This document shows, piece by piece, positions 8,141-15,957 of a stretch of DNA of 64,000 bases. The stretch covers positions 1 to 64,000 of the forward strand of contig NZ_CAUWHO010000009.1 in NCBI RefSeq assembly GCF_963558545.1, given 5' to 3'. This DNA is from Tyzzerella sp963558545 (GTDB taxonomy: Bacteria > Bacillota > Clostridia > Lachnospirales > CAG-274). The notes under the pieces are model-generated. The model did no database searches and was not told the origin of the DNA. It saw only the letters and a list, made by a program, of their open reading frames with translations. Within the stretch, counting starts at the first letter, position 1. Each line of letters opens with the position of its first letter. Both the position numbers and the translations under genes were made by a program.

Positions 8141-9256
8141 TTATAAAGCCTTTATATATTTTTGTCCTGCAAGTTTTTTAATATACCCTTTAAGCTCTAG
8201 CATAGTTAAAACATACTGTGCTGTTTGTATATTTATTTTAGCCTTTACAATTATTTCATCTATGGTAACAGGACCTTCTTGTATACAAGCATATACTATT
8301 TTTTCGTCTGGTGCAAGTAAATTTTTTATATTTTCAGATTTTTCTATGTTATTATTAATATTTTTATCATTTTTATTGTATTTATGTAGTATACCTAAAT
8401 TTGACAAAATGTCATCTATATTAGTTAAGGGAAAAGCACATTCTTTTATAAGATTATTAGTCCCTTCACTCATAGGGCTATTTATATTACCTGGTATAGC
8501 AAATATATCTCTTCCTTGCTCTAATGCTTGCCCAACAGTTATTAAAGTTCCACTTTTTTTACCAGATTCTACAACTAATATAGCATCGCTCATACCACTT
8601 ATTATTCTATTTCTCATTGGAAAATTAGCAGGATAAGGAGGTGTTCCAATAGGAAATTCGCTTATAACACACCCATTTTTTATTATATCTTCTCTAAGAG
8701 CTAAATTTGAAGGTGGGTATACTATGTCTAAACCACAACCTAAAACTGCTATTGTTTTTCCACCACCATCAATAGCCCCTTTATGTGCCATAGAATCTAT
8801 ACCCATAGCCATACCACTAACTACTACAATATTATTTTCTCCAAGCTCTTTTCCAAACTTGTAGGCATTCATAGCACCATATTGTGTACATTTTCTTGCT
8901 CCAATAACACCAACCTTGTTATTTAAATCGTCTGGCATATTTCCTAGCATATAAAACCCAAGTGGTGCATCTGGTATTTGCTTTAGAATATTGGGATAAT
9001 CTTTATTATTTTGAGATACAAATTTGAAATTATATTTTTTCATATGGTTAATGTAATTTTCTAATATAATTTCATTTTTAACATCTAATATATTATTTAT
9101 ATCTATTCTATTTTTATTACAAAACAATCTAATTTCAGATACATCTGCATAAAAAAAATCTTTTGCTGTTTTAAAATGGTTTAAAATTTCCCATTTTTTC
9201 TTTATACTAATACCATCTATTCTAGAAAGCCACATTATAAAATTATCTTCTAGCAT
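8141..9256 (-). CDS. dprA: DprA/Smf DNA-processing protein
   Basis: About 371 residues. The Rossmann-like DprA core shows GARKCTQYGAMNAYKFG, VVVSGMAMGIDSMAHKGA and FPMRNRIISGMSDAILVVE. A C-terminal winged helix (about 310-370) is present. DprA binds single-stranded DNA and loads RecA during natural transformation. GAGG lies 6 bases before the ATG at 9256, so I prefer it to the ATG at 9268, which overlaps the comM stop as TAATG. The overlap implies translational coupling with comM. Together comM and dprA hint at a competence route, though no DNA-uptake genes are seen here apart from a distant prepilin-peptidase-like gene. Confidence 0.93.
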   Translation of the reverse strand: MLEDNFIMWLSRIDGISIKKKWEILNHFKTAKDFFYADVSEIRLFCNKNRIDINNILDVKNEIILENYINHMKKYNFKFVSQNNKDYPNILKQIPDAPLGFYMLGNMPDDLNNKVGVIGARKCTQYGAMNAYKFGKELGENNIVVVSGMAMGIDSMAHKGAIDGGGKTIAVLGCGLDIVYPPSNLALREDIIKNGCVISEFPIGTPPYPANFPMRNRIISGMSDAILVVESGKKSGTLITVGQALEQGRDIFAIPGNINSPMSEGTNNLIKECAFPLTNIDDILSNLGILHKYNKNDKNINNNIEKSENIKNLLAPDEKIVYACIQEGPVTIDEIIVKAKINIQTAQYVLTMLELKGYIKKLAGQKYIKAL

Positions 9257-9267
9257 AATAAACCTCA

Positions 9268-10797
9268 TTAAAATATAAATTTTCTATCTAAGTTTCTAAG
9301 CTGAACTGCTTCTGCTATATGTGTTATACCTATATTTAAGCTCTGCTCCAAATCTGCTATCGTTCTAGCTATTTTTAATATTTTGTGATAAGCTCTTGCA
9401 CTTAATTGTAGCTTATCAAAAACTCCTTTTAGTATTTCTCTTTCGGCATCTCCTAAAATACAATATTTTTCTATAAGGCTAGCTGTTAACTGAGAATTAA
9501 AATATATACCATCATTTTTATATCTTTCTATCTGTATTTTTTGTGCCAACATAACTCTATCTTTTATATCTTTAGAAGATTCTGTTGCCTTTATATCCAA
9601 ATCTCCATAATTTACAGCAGATGCTTCTACCTGTATGTCTATTCTATCTAATAAAGGGCCACTTATTTTACCTAAATATTTAGATATAGCATTTTGAGAA
9701 CAAGTACACTTATCAGAATATCCATAAAATCCACAAGGACAAGGGTTCATAGCTGCCACTAACATTAAATTAGCTGGAAATGTCATTGTACCATTTACTC
9801 TTGATATAGTAACTTGTCTATCTTCTAAAGGTTGCCTTAATTCCTCTAAAACACTTCTGTTAAATTCTGGAAATTCATCTAAAAATAATACACCATTATG
9901 AGATAAGCTAACCTCTCCTGGCTTAGGTAATCTACCTCCACCTACCATAGCAGATTTTGATATAGTATGATGTGGTGCTCTAAAAGGCCTTTTTGTAACA
10001 AGTGAATTTTTATTTTGTAAAATTCCAGAAATACTATATATTTTAGTTATCTCTATACTTTCTTCAAAAGATATATCAGGCAATATGCTTGGTATCCTTT
10101 TTGCCATCATAGTTTTTCCAGAGCCTGGTGGGCCTACCATAACAATATTATGCATACCTGCTGCTGCTATTTCTAAAGCTCTTTTTACATTTTCTTGCCC
10201 TTTTACATCTAAAAAGTCAAAATTATTAATAGGTGTATTATTTTTCAATAAATTGTAAATATTAATATTTACAGGCTCTATTTTTTTTATACCATTTAAA
10301 TGTTGTATAAGCTCTAATAAGTTTTTTACACCTACTATTTCTACATTATCAACTAAACCTGCTTCTTCTATATTATCATATGGAACTATATATTTTTTTA
10401 TGCCCTGTTCTTTTCCAGTATGCACCATAGGTAAAACACCATTTACAGGCTTTACAGACCCATCTAAAGATAACTCTCCTATTATCATAGTATCTTTAAA
10501 TGATGTATCTTTTATAACCTCTATACAAGCTAATATTCCTACTGCTATTGGCAAATCAAAAGCAGGACCCTCTTTTCTTATATTAGCTGGAGCCAAATTT
10601 ATAGTTATTTTTTTAACTGGCATATTTATATTAGAGTTTTTTATAGCTGTTCTAACTCTATCCTTAGACTCTTTAACAGCCGAATCTGGTAGCCCAACTA
10701 TGTCAAAAGACGGTAACCCCTGACTTATATCTACCTCTACAACTATCTCAAAACCATCTATCCCTATTAATGTGGACGATAGAACTTTTGAAAACAT
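9268..10797 (-). CDS. comM: YifB/ComM family AAA+ ATPase
   Basis: 509 residues. It has an N-terminal Lon-protease-like fold (SKVLSSTLIGIDGFEI to about 170), then a Mg-chelatase-type AAA+ module with Walker A GPPGSGKTMMAKR, Walker B VLFLDEFPEFN, and the family motif NPCPCGFYGYSDKCTCS. ComM is a helicase that promotes branch migration when incoming DNA is integrated during transformation. I start it at 10797, where GGGAGGGG stands 4 bases upstream; a 24-residue longer frame lacks a ribosome site. It is the first gene of a run leading to dprA, topA, codY and radC. Confidence 0.93.
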   Translation of the reverse strand: MFSKVLSSTLIGIDGFEIVVEVDISQGLPSFDIVGLPDSAVKESKDRVRTAIKNSNINMPVKKITINLAPANIRKEGPAFDLPIAVGILACIEVIKDTSFKDTMIIGELSLDGSVKPVNGVLPMVHTGKEQGIKKYIVPYDNIEEAGLVDNVEIVGVKNLLELIQHLNGIKKIEPVNINIYNLLKNNTPINNFDFLDVKGQENVKRALEIAAAGMHNIVMVGPPGSGKTMMAKRIPSILPDISFEESIEITKIYSISGILQNKNSLVTKRPFRAPHHTISKSAMVGGGRLPKPGEVSLSHNGVLFLDEFPEFNRSVLEELRQPLEDRQVTISRVNGTMTFPANLMLVAAMNPCPCGFYGYSDKCTCSQNAISKYLGKISGPLLDRIDIQVEASAVNYGDLDIKATESSKDIKDRVMLAQKIQIERYKNDGIYFNSQLTASLIEKYCILGDAEREILKGVFDKLQLSARAYHKILKIARTIADLEQSLNIGITHIAEAVQLRNLDRKFIF

Positions 10798-10840
10798 ATT
10801 ACCCCTCCCAATTCCATATGTTAATAGTATTATTTTATAT

Positions 10841-10869
10841 ATATTAACAGTATTTTTAAAATTTTTCAA
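10841..10869 (-). promoter_or_regulatory. Probable promoter of the comM-dprA-topA-codY run
   Basis: On the minus strand TTGAAA (10864-10869) and TAATAT (10841-10846) are 17 bases apart, with TG one base before the -10. It is in the right place for the comM transcript. Confidence 0.5.
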
Positions 10870-10886
10870 ATGTTTTTTATTTTTAC

Positions 10887-10915
10887 TTGATTATTTTTAT
10901 AATAAAGTATATAAT
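10887..10915 (+). promoter_or_regulatory. Sigma-A promoter of the cation antiporter gene
   Basis: TTGATT (10887-10892), a 17-base spacer and a perfect TATAAT (10910-10915) precede the gene. The predicted transcript start near 10922 rules out protein starts earlier than that and supports the TTG start at 10953. Confidence 0.65.
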
Positions 10916-10952
10916 CTTTTTATTGATTTTTATTAAAAAGGAGGATTTTACA

Positions 10953-11918
10953 TTGATTTATGTACAATACCTAATATTAGCAGGATTTGTAGTTTTTTTA
11001 TCCATATTCTTATCAAAATATGTAGATGCTTTAGATAAAAAGACAAATCTATCTGGTGCATTTATTGGTGGTGTTTTGTTAGCGGCAGTAACCTCTTTAC
11101 CAGAATTTATAACAAGTCTAACAGCTATTTTTTCTTTAAACCAACCTAACCTTGTGCAAGGTAATGTTTTTGGAAGTAATATATTTAACCTTACTATAAT
11201 AGGTGCTTGTATTTTGTTATTCCCTAAAAGATTTAAAAATTCTTATTTATCTAAAAGCCATTTACTAACAAGTATATTTACAATTATTATATTTTTTATA
11301 TGCCTTTTAGGTATGAAATTTAATTATAGTATAAATTTAGGATTTTTAAATGTTAGCTACGCATCGATTATTATTTTAATACTATATGCAATAAATATAG
11401 CAAAATCTAATGATAATACAAGTGATGATAATACAGATACCATTGATGATAATATTGTAAATTTAACTGTAAAACAAATAATATTTAGATTTGTTGTTTG
11501 CTCATTATTATTAGTTATATTTAGTGTATTATTAACAAATGTTACAGATAAACTTAACACAAAATTAAACTTAGGTACAACAATTGGAGGTGCTATATTT
11601 TTAGGTATAGCAACATCTTTACCAGAGCTTACATCATCTTTTAATCTTGTAAGACTTGGAAATTTTAATGCCTCTTTTGGTAACGTAATAGGAAGTAATA
11701 TATTTAATTTTACAATATTATCTATTGGAGATATATTTTATTCAAAAGGAAATATATTTTCACCAGATAAACAATCATTTAATATTATAATTTGGGGTAT
11801 TATATCTACAATTATAGTTATATCTACCCTATATACTAAAAAAAGTGAAAAAACTTCTATGTTTTTAGGTTTACTAATTATAATATCATATATTTCTAGC
11901 ATACTATTTTCTATATAA
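10953..11918 (+). CDS. CaCA-family sodium/calcium antiporter-like protein
   Basis: About 321 residues with ten or so hydrophobic segments and the two alpha repeats of the Ca2+/cation antiporter superfamily. Repeat 1 shows GAFIGGVLLAAVTSLPEF and QGNVFGSNIFNL; repeat 2 shows GGAIFLGIATSLPELTSS and FGNVIGSNIFNF, with the conserved acidic residue in each TSLPE. The two halves are joined by a hydrophilic Asp/Asn-rich loop (about 150-165). It exchanges Ca2+ or a similar cation for Na+ or H+ across the cytoplasmic membrane. I start it at a TTG because AAGGAGG lies 8 bases upstream. It is a monocistronic unit that ends inside a long palindrome. Confidence 0.87.
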   Translation: MIYVQYLILAGFVVFLSIFLSKYVDALDKKTNLSGAFIGGVLLAAVTSLPEFITSLTAIFSLNQPNLVQGNVFGSNIFNLTIIGACILLFPKRFKNSYLSKSHLLTSIFTIIIFFICLLGMKFNYSINLGFLNVSYASIIILILYAINIAKSNDNTSDDNTDTIDDNIVNLTVKQIIFRFVVCSLLLVIFSVLLTNVTDKLNTKLNLGTTIGGAIFLGIATSLPELTSSFNLVRLGNFNASFGNVIGSNIFNFTILSIGDIFYSKGNIFSPDKQSFNIIIWGIISTIIVISTLYTKKSEKTSMFLGLLIIISYISSILFSI

Positions 11919-11966
11919 AAAGTTAAGGTATGGGCTAGCCCATACCTTAACTTTTTATATAGAAAA
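11907..11966. terminator. 60-base perfect palindrome, shared terminator
   Basis: The sequence from 11907 to 11966 equals its own reverse complement over all 60 bases, centred on TGGGCTAGCCCA. It contains the stop codon of the antiporter gene and lies before the end of the convergent diguanylate cyclase gene. The hairpin would be followed by T-rich sequence in both directions, as expected of a two-way intrinsic terminator. Confidence 0.8.
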
Positions 11967-12009
11967 CTAATACTAATTATTATTTTTAAAAAATATAAAT
12001 TAAAAATAG

Positions 12010-13227
12010 CTATGACTGTCTTTCTTTTTTCCTAAGGTTTTTAAATTTATACATTTTTTCATCTGCCTTTTCTAATATTTCTTCAACAGATAGTTTTGTT
12101 TCTTCATCTATATAAACAACTCCATAACTAATAGACATATCATACTCTTTATCGCTATTTTCCAATATTTCATTTAATTGGTTTAATTTACTCTCTAAAA
12201 TTCCATCTTTACATTTTGGTAGTATAGCTATAAATTCATCTCCACCTATACGACATATGACATCTGTATCTCTAGCTAAAGTAACTATTTCTCTTCCTAT
12301 AAATTTTATGTATTCGTCACCCTCCAGATGTCCTAAATTATCATTAACTGGCTTTAGTCCATCCATATCTATCATACCTATGCTAAAACTCTCTTTTTTT
12401 GCTAACATAGAATACAAAATTTTTAAGCAATACCTTCTATTAAATAGACCTGTCAGCTCATCTTTAAATGCCATATTTTCAAGCTGTTCTTTTTTACCAA
12501 CTTCTGATGTTATATCTGTAATAAAATGTACATATGCTATTGTATCATTCCATTGTATTAAAAAGGACTTGCAATGAAAAATTTTTTTATTATATTCATA
12601 ATCAAACTCAAAATTAACATTATCATCTCCAATACTAGAGTACTTTATAATTTGAGCTAATATACCATCTCTGTTTGTATTTTCTTTTATATCATTATCA
12701 ATATCATCAAATAACACTCTTGCTGCTTGATTTACATAAATAATATCTCCACTGCTTTTTTCTGTAACAATTATCCACTCTTGCAAGCTATCCATAATTG
12801 ATACCATCAAATCCATACTCTGCATTAAGGCAGTAGTTCTAGACCTAAGTTTATTTTCTCTTTCCTCTAATTGCTCAATCATTTTATTAAATGCACTTGA
12901 AAATTCTCCCAAAAATCCTACTCTTTGTTTATAATCTCCATTTGCAACCTGATTAGCTTGCCAAGTTAAATGCTTAAGTCCAGAATGTAACTCTTTTAAG
13001 CTCCCAGATAGAAAGTTATGCCTACTGGGTGTTTGAGCATCTAAATTACCAGCGGCCAAATTTGTTAAAAATTGATTAGACTCAACTATACAATTAGAAA
13101 GATAATCTATTGCTTGTTGCAAATTTTCTAGTTCTTTAGTATTTGTCTTTAAATCCTGTGATATAGGTTTATTTAAGATAATATTTTTTATTTGCAAAAA
13201 CAAACGGTAAATATCTTGTTCTTCCAT
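12010..13227 (-). CDS. Diguanylate cyclase with HAMP-like and PAS domains
   Basis: 405 residues, no membrane segment. An N-terminal helical, HAMP-like region (about 50-125, ending in LEERENKLRSR) is followed by a PAS domain (about 135-240) and a GGDEF domain (about 250-400). The active-site motif is intact (RIGGDEF), and a product-inhibition site RxxD (RDTD) lies exactly five residues before it. The enzyme should make cyclic di-GMP from two GTP in the cytoplasm in response to a signal at PAS. AAGGAG lies 7 bases upstream of the ATG. The gene starts 27 bases after a broken V4R sensor gene, its probable former partner. Confidence 0.92.
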   Translation of the reverse strand: MEEQDIYRLFLQIKNIILNKPISQDLKTNTKELENLQQAIDYLSNCIVESNQFLTNLAAGNLDAQTPSRHNFLSGSLKELHSGLKHLTWQANQVANGDYKQRVGFLGEFSSAFNKMIEQLEERENKLRSRTTALMQSMDLMVSIMDSLQEWIIVTEKSSGDIIYVNQAARVLFDDIDNDIKENTNRDGILAQIIKYSSIGDDNVNFEFDYEYNKKIFHCKSFLIQWNDTIAYVHFITDITSEVGKKEQLENMAFKDELTGLFNRRYCLKILYSMLAKKESFSIGMIDMDGLKPVNDNLGHLEGDEYIKFIGREIVTLARDTDVICRIGGDEFIAILPKCKDGILESKLNQLNEILENSDKEYDMSISYGVVYIDEETKLSVEEILEKADEKMYKFKNLRKKERQS

Positions 13228-13254
13228 AAGTTGCTCCTTTTATACTACCAATAA

Positions 13255-13789
13255 TTAAGGTCTAACTTTTGCATCAAATCTACAAACACGAGACCCCATA
13301 GCCCAACAATCAATTTCTGTAACTATATAGTCTTTTTTAGTATATTCTTTTAAAATACCTGCTAAAAACCCTTCATCATAATTACAAACAGTTTCCCCTG
13401 TTATTGGTAATGCAGAGCAGTCTAAATCCTCACCAATAGTTAGCGTAGCTTCTCCTGTTTCTTCATCAAATTTTTCAATTCTTAATATACCAATTTTACA
13501 CTCTTCTAATGTTTTTTGAAATTGGGCTATAAACTCATTAATAAGGTAGGGATAAATCTAACATATGGTTTGCAAATTAAAATCCTGCTAGTTTACCTGC
13601 ATTTCTAAATACTTCAACAGTTGCTTCATTTCCAAATTTTTTTGCAATTTCATCTTTTATTGTAAATTGGAATAGTCTATAAATAAACACTGGCATTTCT
13701 TCGCCAAGATTTTTTCTCCCATCAATAACATCTCCTATAGAATCCCATAAAAACTTATTTTCATCAAACTCCTCAAAAATATTAAACAT
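13255..13789 (-). pseudogene. Broken V4R (4-vinyl reductase-like) sensor gene
   Basis: The first 70 codons (13789 to 13580) encode MFNIFEEFDENKFLWDSIGD onward and end at a TAA. The remainder of the same protein can be read on the minus strand in another frame from about 13545 to a stop at 13255-13257. It includes FIAQFQKTLEECKIGILRIE, GEATLTIGEDLDCSALP and the V4R signature DCWAMGSRVCRFDA. Restoring it needs one nonsense change (TAA for GAA near 13577) and one single-base frameshift (near 13545). The whole would be about 178 residues, a normal V4R length. V4R domains bind small ligands in sensors and regulators. Only two lesions suggests recent decay or a sequencing error. Confidence 0.8.
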
Positions 13790-13918
13790 ACCTTTTCACT
13801 ACCTCATAGTATTATTAATAAATATATTGTATTGATATATATAATAATACATTTTTACATAAAAATCAATCTATAATTTATTAATAGTATATTAAATTAT
13901 AAGTTTATTTAATAAATA

Positions 13919-15655
13919 TTATTGTAAAATATTATCTATAATATCCATTACACTTTCCATTAAACTTTTTAATTTATTATCTGCTTTACTATTATCTTCT
14001 TCTTCTACACCAAAGTATATTTTAATTTTTGGTTCTGTACCAGAAGGTCTAACACAAAACCAAGATTTATCATTTAATGCAAAATATAATACATTAGATT
14101 TTGGTAAATTAGTACCTGATAAGGTATTGTCAACTATATTTTTTATTTCTCCTAATTTATAATCCCTAGTTTCTACTACTTCTGCACCATTTACACTTGT
14201 AGGAGCTGATGTTCTTAAATAAGTCATTATTTTATCCATATCTTTAAGCCCATCTATACCTTTTAATGTAATAGATTTTATATCTTCTTTAAAATACCCA
14301 TATTTTTTGTATACTTCTTGTAACCCTTCATATAAAGTTATGCCTTTATTTTTATAAAATGCTGCCAGTTCACATATAAGCATAGTAGCAACTACGGCAT
14401 CTTTATCTCTAGCATATGTTCCTGCTAAACAACCATAACTTTCTTCAAATCCAAATATATATTCATTAGAGCCTGTTTGTTCAAATTGTTTAATTTTTTC
14501 TCCAATAAATTTAAATCCTGTTAATACATTAAAATAGTCCATATTATAGCTTTTAGCTATTTTTTCTGTCATATTAGAAGAAACAACTGTGGATACTATT
14601 GCACCTTTACTAGATAATGTGCCTTTTTGTTGTTTTTGGCTAAGTATATATTCTGTTAATAATACTCCCATCATATTACCAGATAATACTACATATTCGC
14701 CTTCATTATTTTTTACAACAGTTCCTACCCTGTCTGCATCTGGGTCTGTACCAACTATAATATCTGCACCAATTTCATCTGCCAATTTTAATGCCAATTT
14801 AAATGCATTAGGGTCTTCTGGGTTTGGATAAGAAACTGTGCTAAATTTACAATCAGGAAGTTCTTGTTCTTTTACTACATTAACATTTTTAAAGCCTGCT
14901 TTTTCTAAAATACGTCTTACTGGCTTATTTCCTGTTCCGTGTATAGGTGTATAAACTATTTTTAAATCACTAGATTTTTCTATTACATCTTTATTTACTA
15001 ATTGATTTAATACATTTTCATCGTATTTATCGTCTATTTCTTTACCTATAATGTTAAATAACCCTTCTTTTATAGCTTGTTCTTTATCTAATCTTTTTAT
15101 AGTTTTAAAATCTTTTACATTGTTCACATAAGATATTATTTCTGTATCTTTAGGATAAGGTACTTGCCCTCCATCTTCCCCATATATTTTATATCCATTG
15201 TATTCTGGTGGATTGTGGCTAGCTGTAATCACTACACCTCCTATACAACCTAATTCTCTTATAGCAAAAGAAACCATAGGCGTTGGTCTTAATTCGTCAA
15301 AAAGGTATGTTTTTATACCATTTCCATTTAAAACAAGTGCTGTTATTTCTGCAAAATCTTGGCTCATAAATCTAGAATCATATCCAATAGCAACACCTTT
15401 TTCTTTAGTATATTCTTTTTGGTCTAATATATAGTCTGCTAGTCCTTGTGTAGCCTTACTAATTGTGTATATATTTACACGGTTAGTACCAGCACCTATA
15501 ATACCTCTTAATCCACCTGTTCCAAATTCTAACTCTTTGTAAAATCTATCTTCTATTTCCTTTTCATTACCTTTTATATTTAATAACTCTTCTTTTGTTT
15601 TACTATCAAAATACTCATCATTTAACCAATTTTCATATATGTCTTTATAATTCAT
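13919..15655 (-). CDS. pgcA: Phosphoglucomutase / phosphomannomutase
   Basis: 578 residues, the length of the PgcA branch of the alpha-D-phosphohexomutase family. All four active-site loops are visible: the phosphoserine loop TASHNPPEYNGYKIY, the Mg loop GTDPDADRVG, the sugar loop GFEESYGC, and the phosphate loop RPSGTEPKIKIYFG. It interconverts glucose 1-phosphate and glucose 6-phosphate, linking glycolysis with glycogen, cell-wall sugars and the products of alpha-glucan breakdown (see the operon at 55-64 kb). GGAGG lies 6 bases before the ATG. It is flanked by AT-rich spacers and appears monocistronic. Confidence 0.93.
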   Translation of the reverse strand: MNYKDIYENWLNDEYFDSKTKEELLNIKGNEKEIEDRFYKELEFGTGGLRGIIGAGTNRVNIYTISKATQGLADYILDQKEYTKEKGVAIGYDSRFMSQDFAEITALVLNGNGIKTYLFDELRPTPMVSFAIRELGCIGGVVITASHNPPEYNGYKIYGEDGGQVPYPKDTEIISYVNNVKDFKTIKRLDKEQAIKEGLFNIIGKEIDDKYDENVLNQLVNKDVIEKSSDLKIVYTPIHGTGNKPVRRILEKAGFKNVNVVKEQELPDCKFSTVSYPNPEDPNAFKLALKLADEIGADIIVGTDPDADRVGTVVKNNEGEYVVLSGNMMGVLLTEYILSQKQQKGTLSSKGAIVSTVVSSNMTEKIAKSYNMDYFNVLTGFKFIGEKIKQFEQTGSNEYIFGFEESYGCLAGTYARDKDAVVATMLICELAAFYKNKGITLYEGLQEVYKKYGYFKEDIKSITLKGIDGLKDMDKIMTYLRTSAPTSVNGAEVVETRDYKLGEIKNIVDNTLSGTNLPKSNVLYFALNDKSWFCVRPSGTEPKIKIYFGVEEEDNSKADNKLKSLMESVMDIIDNILQ

Positions 15656-15887
15656 AGTTTACCTCCATAAAATTAATCTAAATTTATATATAAATTATTA
15701 TATATCTAATATAATAAATATACAAGATTTAATTTATAATTATTATGTAAATTATAAAAATATAATAATACATTTAAACTAATACATTATTAATACTTTT
15801 TATAATCTATTAATATTTTTTCGTTCATTTTGTATTATATTTTATGTATTTTTTTGTATTTTTTTGCAATAAAAATTATCACATATA
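15656..15887. other. AT-rich spacer between divergent genes
   Basis: The region between pgcA and the FIST-EAL promoter carries the pgcA ribosome site at its left end. Otherwise I see only AT-rich DNA with no open frame or clear motif. Confidence 0.5.
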
Positions 15888-15916
15888 TTGACATTCCTTT
15901 TATACTAATATATAAT
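15888..15916 (+). promoter_or_regulatory. Perfect consensus sigma-A promoter of the FIST-EAL gene
   Basis: TTGACA (15888-15893), a 17-base spacer and TATAAT (15911-15916), all matching consensus, lie about 40 bases before the start codon. Confidence 0.85.
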
Positions 15917-15957
15917 GGTTTTTAAGAGAATTTTAATTTTATTACAAGAGGTATATA

